Shown here: piece by piece, positions 7,308 to 14,823 of the stretch
How the letters are laid out: every line of letters begins with the position of its first letter
Position numbering within the stretch: the first letter of the stretch is position 1
Assembly (NCBI RefSeq): GCF_900187265.1
Contig: NZ_LT906450.1
Location: forward strand, 4,889,444-4,953,443
Length of the DNA stretch: 64,000 nucleotides
Direction: 5' to 3'
Origin: Rhodococcus rhodochrous
GTDB taxonomy: Bacteria > Actinomycetota > Actinomycetes > Mycobacteriales > Mycobacteriaceae
Program-made: the position numbers and the translations under genes
The notes under the pieces: generated by a model
What the model was told of the DNA's origin: nothing
The model's input: only the letters and a program-made list of their open reading frames with translations
Databases searched by the model: none

Positions 7308-9377
7308 TCACCCTTCCTCCGGGACGGACCCGTTGTGTGCCGTGACGGACAGGACTCCGCGAGTCACGCCGTCGACCATTGTGTCGGTCAGTTCGTTCAC
7401 GCTGTCGAGCAGGTCCTGCGCCTCACGACGACGCGCGTCGAGATCACGCAGCACCGTGGTCATCGCGTCCACCTGTTCGGAATCGAGCATCGGGATCGTC
7501 CAGTCGCGCCATCGCCGTCCTCCGCGGACGGCTCCCGCCGGTTTCCCGATGGAGGCCCGCTGCCGCAGATGCCGCGCGATCACCTCCGGCAGCAAGCCCT
7601 CGGTCTCCCCGCGACGGATACGGAAGACACGGGCGGGGGCAAGGACCAGCGAGCCACCCTCGGGATCGACCATGACACCAAAGCTCGGCGCGGTGCAGAA
7701 CACGATGTCGCCCGGTTCTGTGTAGCGACTGTTCGAATACTTGGCGGTATGCGTCAGGCGGTCGACACGTCGCTCACCGAGTCGCCTCTCGCCCAGCAAT
7801 TCGGACGGGCCGATCACACGCACGTTTCCGTCCGGGCGGATATCGCGATCGTCGACGCGGTTCCCGGCGATGACCGCCAACTTCTGGCGCGCCACCAGTT
7901 CGCCGGCGGTCGGCATCGGCGTGGCAGCCGGACCGTCGTACGCGACCTTCACCTGTAGATCGCCGACGACGCGCCTCGAGTACTCGTTCACGGTATCCAT
8001 GAGTGTCATCACGCGACTCGCGACATCTGCGCCGACAGGGGCTGGCCACTCGTCGCGCGGCACGACGAGACCGAGGCGGTCCGCAGCGAGCAGGCCCGAT
8101 GTCCGGTGCACGGCCCCGAACGCGAATGCGTGGGCGCGGACGGACTCCCAATCCCCCATCGCAGCAACCACATCGGACATGACACCGTCGATCGTCTCGT
8201 GATCGAGGCTGCGATGGCCGACGTCGGCGAGAACCGTCCAGCGATCCGCCGGGGCGGTCCGCTCATCGGGCGCGCCCAATACCCACATCGCCATCGACAT
8301 ACCGGGCTTGGTCACCAGCAGCCCCTCGGGGAGCCTGATGGCGGCGCGCAGACGATCGGACCGGAGGATCCCCGAACGGATCGACAATTCCTCCCGGTCA
8401 CGGATCGGATCGACGAGCACACTTGCCGGTGCGATCACCACCGCCGTGTGTTCCGGCCCCATCTGAATGGTGATGTTGTCGATCTCCGACAGCACATCCA
8501 CAGGCGAGTAACCGAGTGTGGACGGCGACGGATACTGGGTGAGAAACAGTGCCGGCCTGTCCAGCGAGAAGTCTGCCCCGAACCCTTCTGCGGGGCTGGG
8601 ATGCCGACGCCAGCGGTGGATCGCCAGCCGTCGTCGCGCCAACCGAGCAGAGGTCGTATCCGCGCGACCGGTGATGACGATCGGCTCCGAATCTTCGGAG
8701 AGATCGCGTCGCAGCGCGACCAGCAGATCACTGCCGTCGACGGAGGGATCGACGAACGTCACGCGGTCGCTGGAGACCAACGCCGTCGCGACCCGAGTGC
8801 ACAACGTCAGAGCGCCCTCAGAGAGGGCGGAGTCGGCCCAATCGGGTAGCGGGAGCCGGAACCGCTGCGCGATGAGCGCTTCGAAGGCGTGTTCCGGGGT
8901 GTAGGCGGCGTCGGCCATGCGATCGGCATGACGCGCATATGTCGAGAGATGCTTGCCGAGGTCCGACAGCTCTCGATACAGATAGACATCGTCGGGGTCC
9001 AGATCGTCGGCCTCGTCGAGGATCTCCTCGTCGTCCAGGTCGATCAGCGACATTCCGATCTGCGCCTTCAGACACAGCAACGCAGTGAGCCCGGCGAACG
9101 CGATGTCGGGATCGGCGCCGGTGGGATGTTCGAGCGCTGCGTAGACGGCGACGTCCTCGGCCAGGCTGTCGTTGTTGCCGAGACCTCGGTCGCGGAGCCA
9201 GGCCACTACGTCGTGGGCCGCGAACTTCTCTTGGCGTGCTTCGACGCGCGCCGGCTGCGGGAAGGGGCGGTCGCTGTTGCTGTAGCGCTTCGCCCACATC
9301 GTCACGACCGGTCGTTTCACGCCGGCCAGTGCGGCGATGTCGCTTTTCGACAGGAGCAGGGTGGGTTCGTCACTCAT
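7308..9377 (-). CDS. HTH + degenerate N6-methylase + target-recognition fusion protein
   Basis: A 689-residue protein that opens the hsdMS operon. Residues ~8-75 look like a winged helix-turn-helix (SKSDIAALAGVKRPVVTMWAK, then FAAHDVVAWLRDRG). The middle follows the HsdM fold, but motif I is DPSVDGSDLL instead of DPACGSGG, and the NPPF-type catalytic motif appears to be replaced by FLTQYPS. A later stretch (SGILRSDRLRAAIRLPEGLL) matches the conserved region after motif IV. The last ~200 residues resemble an HsdS recognition domain (SRYTEPGDIVFCTAPSFGV). It is probably a catalytically dead, DNA-reading partner of HsdM; the role is inferred. The ATG at 9377 has an AAGGAGA site. Confidence 0.72.
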   Translation of the reverse strand: MSDEPTLLLSKSDIAALAGVKRPVVTMWAKRYSNSDRPFPQPARVEARQEKFAAHDVVAWLRDRGLGNNDSLAEDVAVYAALEHPTGADPDIAFAGLTALLCLKAQIGMSLIDLDDEEILDEADDLDPDDVYLYRELSDLGKHLSTYARHADRMADAAYTPEHAFEALIAQRFRLPLPDWADSALSEGALTLCTRVATALVSSDRVTFVDPSVDGSDLLVALRRDLSEDSEPIVITGRADTTSARLARRRLAIHRWRRHPSPAEGFGADFSLDRPALFLTQYPSPSTLGYSPVDVLSEIDNITIQMGPEHTAVVIAPASVLVDPIRDREELSIRSGILRSDRLRAAIRLPEGLLVTKPGMSMAMWVLGAPDERTAPADRWTVLADVGHRSLDHETIDGVMSDVVAAMGDWESVRAHAFAFGAVHRTSGLLAADRLGLVVPRDEWPAPVGADVASRVMTLMDTVNEYSRRVVGDLQVKVAYDGPAATPMPTAGELVARQKLAVIAGNRVDDRDIRPDGNVRVIGPSELLGERRLGERRVDRLTHTAKYSNSRYTEPGDIVFCTAPSFGVMVDPEGGSLVLAPARVFRIRRGETEGLLPEVIARHLRQRASIGKPAGAVRGGRRWRDWTIPMLDSEQVDAMTTVLRDLDARRREAQDLLDSVNELTDTMVDGVTRGVLSVTAHNGSVPEEG

Positions 9378-9553
9378 GGGCGTTCGTCTCCTTCCCTTCC
9401 TGCTCCGCGACCGATCGAATTCGTCTCGAAATCTACGACAGCCGGGGGACACCGCCGCGCGCGGACCCGATAACCCCCATTATCACTCGATTCATCGACC
9501 GAAGGGGCGACCGATTTCATGATCGACATCGACCCCGAAACGAGGAGGACCCG

Positions 9554-10402
9554 ATGCTCGCCGCCATTCACATCAGACAGACCCATAGCGATGCCGGCCC
9601 GCAGGTCTGCGCCGCAATCGCGACCGACGACGACGTCGTGCTGCTCAGCCGCGACGGAGACTCCGAGACGGACCGCCTGCTCCTCGGCCTCGACGCATTC
9701 GACGCGCTGTACGCCAAGGCTCAGACCTGCCCCGCCCGGGTCCACATCTCCGACGGTGCGCTGCGCCGCACCTTGAAGAACGTCGCCGAGTCGTTCCCGG
9801 CCGTCCAGTTCGTCGACACGGCGTTCGGACCGTTCGGCGTGCTTCTCGCTCGCGCATCCGACACCATCGGGGCACACGTCGCGGCCCTGCTCGCAGCGGA
9901 CGAAGCACGCCGCGAGGCGGCACTCGAGGCCCGTCCGCCGCTGGTGGTCGCGACCGACGCATCGAAGGCCCGCAATCGTCGCGGCACCGGACTCGGCTGC
10001 GTATCGAACGCCGGTGTACATCACATGCGGATGGCCTGCGACGCCCGCTCGATCCTCGAAGGCGAACTCCTCGCGATCGACATGGCCGTCGCTCGCTTCA
10101 TGCACCCCAAGGTGCACATCCTCACCGATAGCCGGCTTGCCCTCGCCTGCATCGAGGGCACCTACGAAGGCCGTCCCGAGATCGCGGACGTCGTGGAGCG
10201 CATCCGGAATCGGATCAAGGGTCGCACCGTCGAGTTCTCGTGGGTGCGCGGGCACAGCGGACACCCGCTCAACGAGGTCGCCGATCGGCTGGCGGTCGCG
10301 GCGAGGCGCTGCCACGACGCGAACGTTTCGCCGGAGGTGGCGTCGACGATCGCGAACAACATCGTCGCTTCGCTGAAGAACCCGCTTCCCGAAACCGCTT
10401 GA
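9554..10402 (+). CDS. RNase H-fold protein with long N-terminal extension
   Basis: A 282-residue protein. The C-terminal half is an RNase HI domain with the full carboxylate set: D135 (VVATDASK), E171 (LEGELLA), D192 (LTDSRLA) and D244 (NEVADRLA), plus the GHSGHPLNE loop carrying the catalytic His. It should cut RNA in RNA-DNA hybrids. The first ~125 residues are not part of the RNase H fold and are not recognised. The ATG at 9554 has a GAGGA site. It diverges from the restriction-modification operon across a 176-base gap. Confidence 0.82.
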   Translation: MLAAIHIRQTHSDAGPQVCAAIATDDDVVLLSRDGDSETDRLLLGLDAFDALYAKAQTCPARVHISDGALRRTLKNVAESFPAVQFVDTAFGPFGVLLARASDTIGAHVAALLAADEARREAALEARPPLVVATDASKARNRRGTGLGCVSNAGVHHMRMACDARSILEGELLAIDMAVARFMHPKVHILTDSRLALACIEGTYEGRPEIADVVERIRNRIKGRTVEFSWVRGHSGHPLNEVADRLAVAARRCHDANVSPEVASTIANNIVASLKNPLPETA

Positions 10403-10439
10403 TCCGAGCAAGTTCCACGAATCGCAAACAGGAGACCCA

Positions 10440-10898
10440 ATGAGTACTCGAGATTTCGACCAGCGTTACAACGCACATCTGATCGCGTCGCTCGCCGCAA
10501 GCGTCGGCATCATGCTCGGCAGCATCGGCCCCTGGGCAAGCTTCATGGCCTTCACCAAGAACGGCCTCGAGGGGGACGGGCTGATCACTTTGATCCTGGG
10601 CGTACTGTCTGCCGTCGCGATGTTCACGCTGTTCTCCCGGGGATCGGCCGGCGGGAACGTCATTCGGTGGGTCGCACCCGCCGCGAGTGTGCTCTGCCTC
10701 GGTATCGCGATCTACGACATCATGGACGTCTCGTCGCACACTGCCGAGTTCTTCGGAGAGACGATCGGCGTCCAGATCGGCTGGGGATTGTGGTTGGTAG
10801 TGATCGCGTCGGCGATTCTGTTCCTGACGTCGACGACCGTCGCGAAGAAACCCCGCAATCGCGATGACCTCCCTCCCGTGAGCGAGGTTCACAACTGA
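10440..10898 (+). CDS. Small four-helix membrane protein, unknown function
   Basis: A 152-residue protein with four hydrophobic segments (about 14-34, 48-65, 79-95, 115-135) and charged ends. No family is recognised beyond a general actinobacterial membrane protein. A GGAGA site precedes the ATG, and the gene lies 37 bases after the RNase H-like gene, so the two may be co-transcribed. The last residues, EVHN, and the stop codon lie inside an 82-bp palindromic repeat, so the repeat appears to have supplied the gene's end. Confidence 0.7.
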   Translation: MSTRDFDQRYNAHLIASLAASVGIMLGSIGPWASFMAFTKNGLEGDGLITLILGVLSAVAMFTLFSRGSAGGNVIRWVAPAASVLCLGIAIYDIMDVSSHTAEFFGETIGVQIGWGLWLVVIASAILFLTSTTVAKKPRNRDDLPPVSEVHN

Positions 10899-10966
10899 AA
10901 AATGTGGCCCACAACCCAGATGGTCGGCCAGCAGGGTTGTGTGCCTCATCTTCAGGTTGTCTACCT
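10885..10966. repeat. 82-bp palindromic repeat, copy 1
   Basis: The unit starts AGGTTCACAAC and ends GTTGTCTACCT, with an inner inverted pair CACAACCC / GGGTTGTG around a TGGTCGGCCA centre. A second copy of exactly the same length, with most positions identical, lies at 20729-20810. It can fold into one long hairpin. It overlaps the stop codon of the preceding membrane-protein gene and may act as a terminator or be a short mobile repeat. Confidence 0.8.
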
Positions 10967-11128
10967 CTCGAGAAGGTTGCTCGGGCCCAGCAGCATAGGC
11001 AGTGGACGAGTGAGATCTACCCTGGCATTCCGCGCAGAACCGCGTAATCTCGGCCGAAATACACACCTGCCTGTCAACGGCAGGGGCCGGTAGTCGCATC
11101 GCCTCTTCGGGTCTTCCAAGGAGTACGT

Positions 11129-12283
11129 ATGGCACGCAAAGTCCGCTCTACTTCGAAGTCGCGCAAAGCCTCTCTGCCCGAGCAACGCACCAAAAAGGTT
11201 CGGAGCAATCCCCGCACGGGCGAACGTCCCGCCCCTTCGGGATTGGACTTCCACGAAGCTCGCGCACCGCGGGGTGCATTCGTTGCCGATACTCCCAGTT
11301 ATCACTACGCCATCAAGTCGGTTGCGTCCGGCTGGGAGCTGCGTATCTACGAACGGACGAACGGTTCCGGAGAAGGACAACAGCCCGGCAGCCACGAAGT
11401 GTTCGCGTCGCATTCGAAGACCATGAAGAGTAAGTCCGACTGCATCGCCCTGGCTCAGGCGTTTCACAACCTCGGCGACAGCTTCAACGAATTCGCCCAT
11501 GGATATCGCAGTCGATTCAGCCAGGCACTCCTCGACGTCGAGAATCCGGCCCAGAAGGCATCGGCAGCGACGCCCCACAGGGCTCCCACGCTGCCACCCA
11601 GTTCCACACCAAAGGTTGCCACCACCAAGCCAAACAATGCTACGAACCAAGCTGGCGCCCCCAGGCCTCAGGCTGCGCAGCCTGCCGCTTCGAAATCCGG
11701 CACGAGGTTGTCCGCCACTCATAAGCAAATCCGAAGCGCACCTCCACGACGTCGCCTGAGCGAAACAGAACTGCGCAGAGCGGTCATGCTCGCACGTCAA
11801 CAAGTCTTCGTCGTTCGCGGGAGCGGGATTTATCACGCCTCGGCACGTTGCAAGGATTATCGGAACGCTACCCACCGGTGCATGGCGGCAGACGCCTACC
11901 GCAGCCATCTGAGTCCCTGTCCGAAGTGCAGCACCAATCTGGCACGCGAACTCGGGCGATACATCGACACCAGCTCTTCTGCCAGCGGCAGCGCGCAGCC
12001 GTTGCGACTCGTGAATCTCGGCAAGAAGACCCCACCCTCCGAATCGACATCGCGTCGACGGAAAACTCGCTCGAAGAAGGGGACACCCGGGCGTAGGTCA
12101 GGTTCTCGAGAAATCGGCGCGATTCCGTACGGAAGCCCGTCGAGCATCGGTGACGTCCGGTTCTCCCATCGGACGGCCGCCGAATGGGGAACCTCCTCCT
12201 TCGGCCAGCACCCCGAGGAGTTTCTCGGCACCCCTACCGATGACGACCACGATTGGCGGGGAAGAAACTCGCTCTACGAGTGA
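11129..12283 (+). CDS. Hypothetical protein with Ada-like zinc-binding motif
   Basis: A 384-residue protein of unknown function. The N-terminus is strongly basic. Residues ~50-125 form a compact domain that may be DUF1508-like (YHYAIKSVASGWELRIYER, then the DCIALAQAFHN helix). A Pro/Ala/Ser/Thr-rich linker follows. Near residue 230 is a motif of the type seen in Ada-like metal sites: IYHASARC...SHLSPCPKC. The C-terminus is low-complexity and basic. An AAGGAG site precedes the ATG. The basic tails and zinc motif suggest nucleic-acid binding, but this is inference only. Confidence 0.6.
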   Translation: MARKVRSTSKSRKASLPEQRTKKVRSNPRTGERPAPSGLDFHEARAPRGAFVADTPSYHYAIKSVASGWELRIYERTNGSGEGQQPGSHEVFASHSKTMKSKSDCIALAQAFHNLGDSFNEFAHGYRSRFSQALLDVENPAQKASAATPHRAPTLPPSSTPKVATTKPNNATNQAGAPRPQAAQPAASKSGTRLSATHKQIRSAPPRRRLSETELRRAVMLARQQVFVVRGSGIYHASARCKDYRNATHRCMAADAYRSHLSPCPKCSTNLARELGRYIDTSSSASGSAQPLRLVNLGKKTPPSESTSRRRKTRSKKGTPGRRSGSREIGAIPYGSPSSIGDVRFSHRTAAEWGTSSFGQHPEEFLGTPTDDDHDWRGRNSLYE

Positions 12284-12324
12284 GCGTCGACTAATCCACG
12301 GTCCTCGGATCACCGAACGTGCGT

Positions 12325-12352
12325 GCGCGTACGGCTCAATAGCCGTACGCGC
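12325..12352. terminator. Bidirectional hairpin between convergent genes
   Basis: A perfect 12-bp stem (GCGCGTACGGCT / AGCCGTACGCGC) has a four-base loop CAAT. It separates the convergent genes ending at 12283 and 12336 and overlaps the stop codon of the latter. No T-run follows, as is common in this group. Confidence 0.7.
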
Positions 12353-13007
12353 CGCACAGATCCGGATCAGTGATATAACCTTCCCCGCAACCGTGCTGGG
12401 TCTGGATATCACCAGATGTCGGCGGTTCATCACACCGCAGTCCACAGCGGTCGGCGTTGATCACGGGAGTTCCGTCCGGCCAGTAACACCCGGTGGAATT
12501 GCACGAGTACCCACGGTCGGAGGTAGTGCCCGTGGGAGCTGACGGAGCAGCGTTGCGATCGGGAAAAGTCACGCCGGTGTACGGATTTCGGCATACCGTT
12601 CCGTCACATTCGAATGTGTTGGCTTCGCGTTCCGCCCGAAGGTATTCATCTCCTCCGAGTTGATCGAAGCACCACTGCGAGAAGACGTACGTCCCGTCGC
12701 TGTACAGGGCAGGTCCCGGCGTGCCTTCCAGACATTCCACGACATACGGTTCTTCGACTACGGGTTGAGCCGGCAACTCCGTCGGCGCGGCAGGCGGTGC
12801 CGATTCCTCTGACGTCGTGGAGGTCACGCTGGTCGCGGAGACCGAACTCGTCGGGCTCGCAGTAGTGGAGGTAGCGGAGGAGGACGTCGCTACCGAGGTA
12901 GTGGCCGAACCCGGAATCGATTGGTTGGCGTCATCTTGCCCACCAGCACTACATCCCGCTGCAAACAGGACACCTGCTGCGATCCACACGATCGGATGTC
13001 GTTTCAC
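12336..13007 (-). CDS. Secreted lipoprotein, Ser/Thr-rich, unknown function
   Basis: With the GTG start at 13007 (GGGAG site six bases upstream) the product has 223 residues. It begins with a short basic signal peptide and a lipobox ending FAAGC, so it is probably anchored to the outer face of the membrane. A Ser/Thr-rich linker (~25-65) precedes a Cys-rich C-terminal part with eight or more cysteines and a repeated Asp-Gly-Thr pattern (YSDGTYVF, WPDGTPVI), suggesting a small disulphide-stabilised domain. The family is not recognised. It converges with the Ada-like gene. Confidence 0.65.
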   Translation of the reverse strand: MKRHPIVWIAAGVLFAAGCSAGGQDDANQSIPGSATTSVATSSSATSTTASPTSSVSATSVTSTTSEESAPPAAPTELPAQPVVEEPYVVECLEGTPGPALYSDGTYVFSQWCFDQLGGDEYLRAEREANTFECDGTVCRNPYTGVTFPDRNAAPSAPTGTTSDRGYSCNSTGCYWPDGTPVINADRCGLRCDEPPTSGDIQTQHGCGEGYITDPDLCGAYGY

Positions 13008-13131
13008 GATTACTCCCTGCCCGACACGTCGACCGCGCCACACTCATCGAACTCATGACGAACATCGACCGGTTCGGAGCTCGTGTTACCCGGCCCGAGC
13101 TGCAGGGACGACCGAACGGCCCATGTGACGG

Positions 13132-13160
13132 TTGACACACCCCGTTCGTGAATGTAGCTT
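13132..13160 (+). promoter_or_regulatory. Sigma-70-type promoter of the alicyclic acid operon
   Basis: A consensus -35 box TTGACA (13132-13137) is followed after 17 bases by TAGCTT (13155-13160), about 80 bases before the badI start at 13240. This is among the best promoter matches seen in the window. Confidence 0.6.
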
Positions 13161-13169
13161 CATGAGAAA

Positions 13170-13183
13170 TGAATAGTCATTCA
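13170..13183. promoter_or_regulatory. Probable operator TGAAT-N4-ATTCA
   Basis: The inverted repeat TGAATAGTCATTCA lies just past the -10 box, over the expected transcription start. A repressor bound here would block the operon. The TetR-type regulator encoded at 17718-18380 is the obvious candidate; this is inferred from proximity only. Confidence 0.5.
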
Positions 13184-13239
13184 CTCGCAGGGAATGATTG
13201 TTCGATCAGGCTCCTACCTGCAGCGATGAAGGGGATCCC

Positions 13240-14034
13240 ATGACCGACTTCGAAGACATCACCTACGAGATCGACGGCGGAGCCGGGATCATCACGATCA
13301 ACCGGCCCGAGCGCTACAACGCCTTCCGAGGCAAGACCGTCGAGGAACTGATCAAGGCGTTCCGATCGGCCTGGGCCGACAGCCGCGTTTCGGCCATCAT
13401 CCTCACCGGCGCCGGCGAGAAGGCCTTCTGCACCGGCGGCGACGTCAAGCAGCGCGCCGAGACCGGCGATTACGGCCCCACCGAGAGCGGCATGTTCGAG
13501 ATCGGCTACCTCCACAAGCTGATCCGCGACATCCCCAAGCCGGTCATCGCCGCCGTCAACGGCGTCGCCGTCGGCGGCGGACACGTCCTCCACGTGCTGT
13601 GCGATCTCTCCATCGCGTCGGAGAACGCCCGGTTCGGCCAGGCCGGACCGAAGGTCGGCTCGTTCGACGCCGGTTTCGGTTCCGCCTTCCTCGCCCGCGT
13701 CGTCGGCGAGAAGCGCGCCCGCGAGATGTGGTACCTGTGCCGCCAGTACGACGCCGCCACCGCCGAGCGCTGGGGACTCGTCAACTGGGTTGTCCCCCAG
13801 GAGAAGCTGCTCGACGAGGCCAAGGCCATCGCCGCCGAGATCGCCGAGAAGAGCCCCACCGCCCTCAAGTTCCTCAAGCAGTCCTTCAACGCCGACACCG
13901 ACCACCAGGCCGGCCTGAGCAACCTCGCGATGTCGGCGCTCGACCTGTTCGGCAAGTCCGACGAGGGACTCGAAGGCGCCAAGGCGTTCGCGGAGAAGCG
14001 TCCCGCCGACTTCGCGAAGTACGTCAAGGCCTGA
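13240..14034 (+). CDS. badI: 2-ketocyclohexanecarboxyl-CoA hydrolase (BadI-like)
   Basis: A 264-residue crotonase-fold enzyme that would open the ring of 2-ketocyclohexanecarboxyl-CoA to give pimelyl-CoA. Visible landmarks are the CoA-binding loop (TGAGEKAFCTGGDVKQR, about 60-76), the oxyanion-hole region (VNGVAVGGGHVLH, about 106-118) and the MenB/BadI-like stretch GQAGPKVGSFDAGFGS. The ATG at 13240 has an AAGGGG site; a longer in-frame start upstream lacks one. The following dehydrogenase, CoA ligase and acyl-CoA dehydrogenase are exactly the partners of this pathway, which supports the specific name over a general enoyl-CoA hydratase. Confidence 0.85.
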   Translation: MTDFEDITYEIDGGAGIITINRPERYNAFRGKTVEELIKAFRSAWADSRVSAIILTGAGEKAFCTGGDVKQRAETGDYGPTESGMFEIGYLHKLIRDIPKPVIAAVNGVAVGGGHVLHVLCDLSIASENARFGQAGPKVGSFDAGFGSAFLARVVGEKRAREMWYLCRQYDAATAERWGLVNWVVPQEKLLDEAKAIAAEIAEKSPTALKFLKQSFNADTDHQAGLSNLAMSALDLFGKSDEGLEGAKAFAEKRPADFAKYVKA

Positions 14035-14065
14035 CCCGAGTTCCCCAGACCCGTAAGGACCTCCC

Positions 14066-14797
14066 ATGAGCAACATCGCACTGGTCACCGGCGCCGGTTC
14101 CGGAATCGGCAAGGCCATCGCTCTCGGCTTCGCCGCGCAGGGTGATCGCGTCGTCGCCGCCGATCTCGATCTCGCGGCCGCCGAGGCCACCGCCAAGGAG
14201 TACCCCCAGCTGATCACGGCACTGCCGGTCGACATCTCGGACCGCGCCCAGGTCGACGAACTCCGCGACCGCACCCATGCCGAGGTGGGCGTGCCCAACG
14301 TGATCGTCAACGCCGCCGGCTGGGACCGCACCGATCAGTTCCTCAACGCCACACCGGAGTTCGCCCAGAAGGTCGTCGCGATCAACTATCTCGGCCCGGT
14401 GAACATCTGCAGCGCCTTCCTGCCCGGCATCATCGACGCCGGAAACGGTGGTCGCGTGATCAACCTCGCCAGCGACGCCGGTCGGGTCGGTAGCTCCGGC
14501 GAATCCATCTACGCGGGAGCGAAGGGCGGCGTCATCGCCCTCACCAAGTCGCTCGCCCGCGAGATGGCCCGGCACAGCATCAACGTCAACTGCGTGTGCC
14601 CCGGCCCAACCGACACCCCGCTGTTCCAGGCCCAGGAGGAGAAGCTCAAAGCTGCTCTCATCAAGGCCATCCCGTTCCGGCGGCTCGCGCGACCCGAAGA
14701 GGTCGCAGCACCCGTCCTGTTCTTCGCATCCGAATCCGCATCGTTCATCACGGGCCAGGTGATCAGCGTCAGCGGCGGCCTCACCATGGCCGGCTGA
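14066..14797 (+). CDS. badH: 2-hydroxycyclohexanecarboxyl-CoA dehydrogenase (BadH-like SDR)
   Basis: A 243-residue short-chain dehydrogenase expected to oxidise 2-hydroxycyclohexanecarboxyl-CoA to the 2-keto form used by BadI. The nucleotide-binding motif TGAGSGIG is at residues 8-15, the NAG-equivalent NAAG follows, and the catalytic Tyr-Lys pair is in YAGAK near residue 151. The C-terminus ends in the usual GQVISVSGGLTM. It lies 31 bases after badI and 26 before the ligase, in the same operon. The substrate is inferred from context. Confidence 0.85.
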   Translation: MSNIALVTGAGSGIGKAIALGFAAQGDRVVAADLDLAAAEATAKEYPQLITALPVDISDRAQVDELRDRTHAEVGVPNVIVNAAGWDRTDQFLNATPEFAQKVVAINYLGPVNICSAFLPGIIDAGNGGRVINLASDAGRVGSSGESIYAGAKGGVIALTKSLAREMARHSINVNCVCPGPTDTPLFQAQEEKLKAALIKAIPFRRLARPEEVAAPVLFFASESASFITGQVISVSGGLTMAG

Positions 14798-14823
14798 CCG
14801 ACATCGTCAGGGGAGATCGAATC

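Noticed and set aside
5953-7725. 590-codon open frame on the plus strand across hsdM
   Set aside because: Antisense to a gene with clear methylase motifs. The translation has no recognisable domain and is the usual shadow of GC-rich coding DNA.
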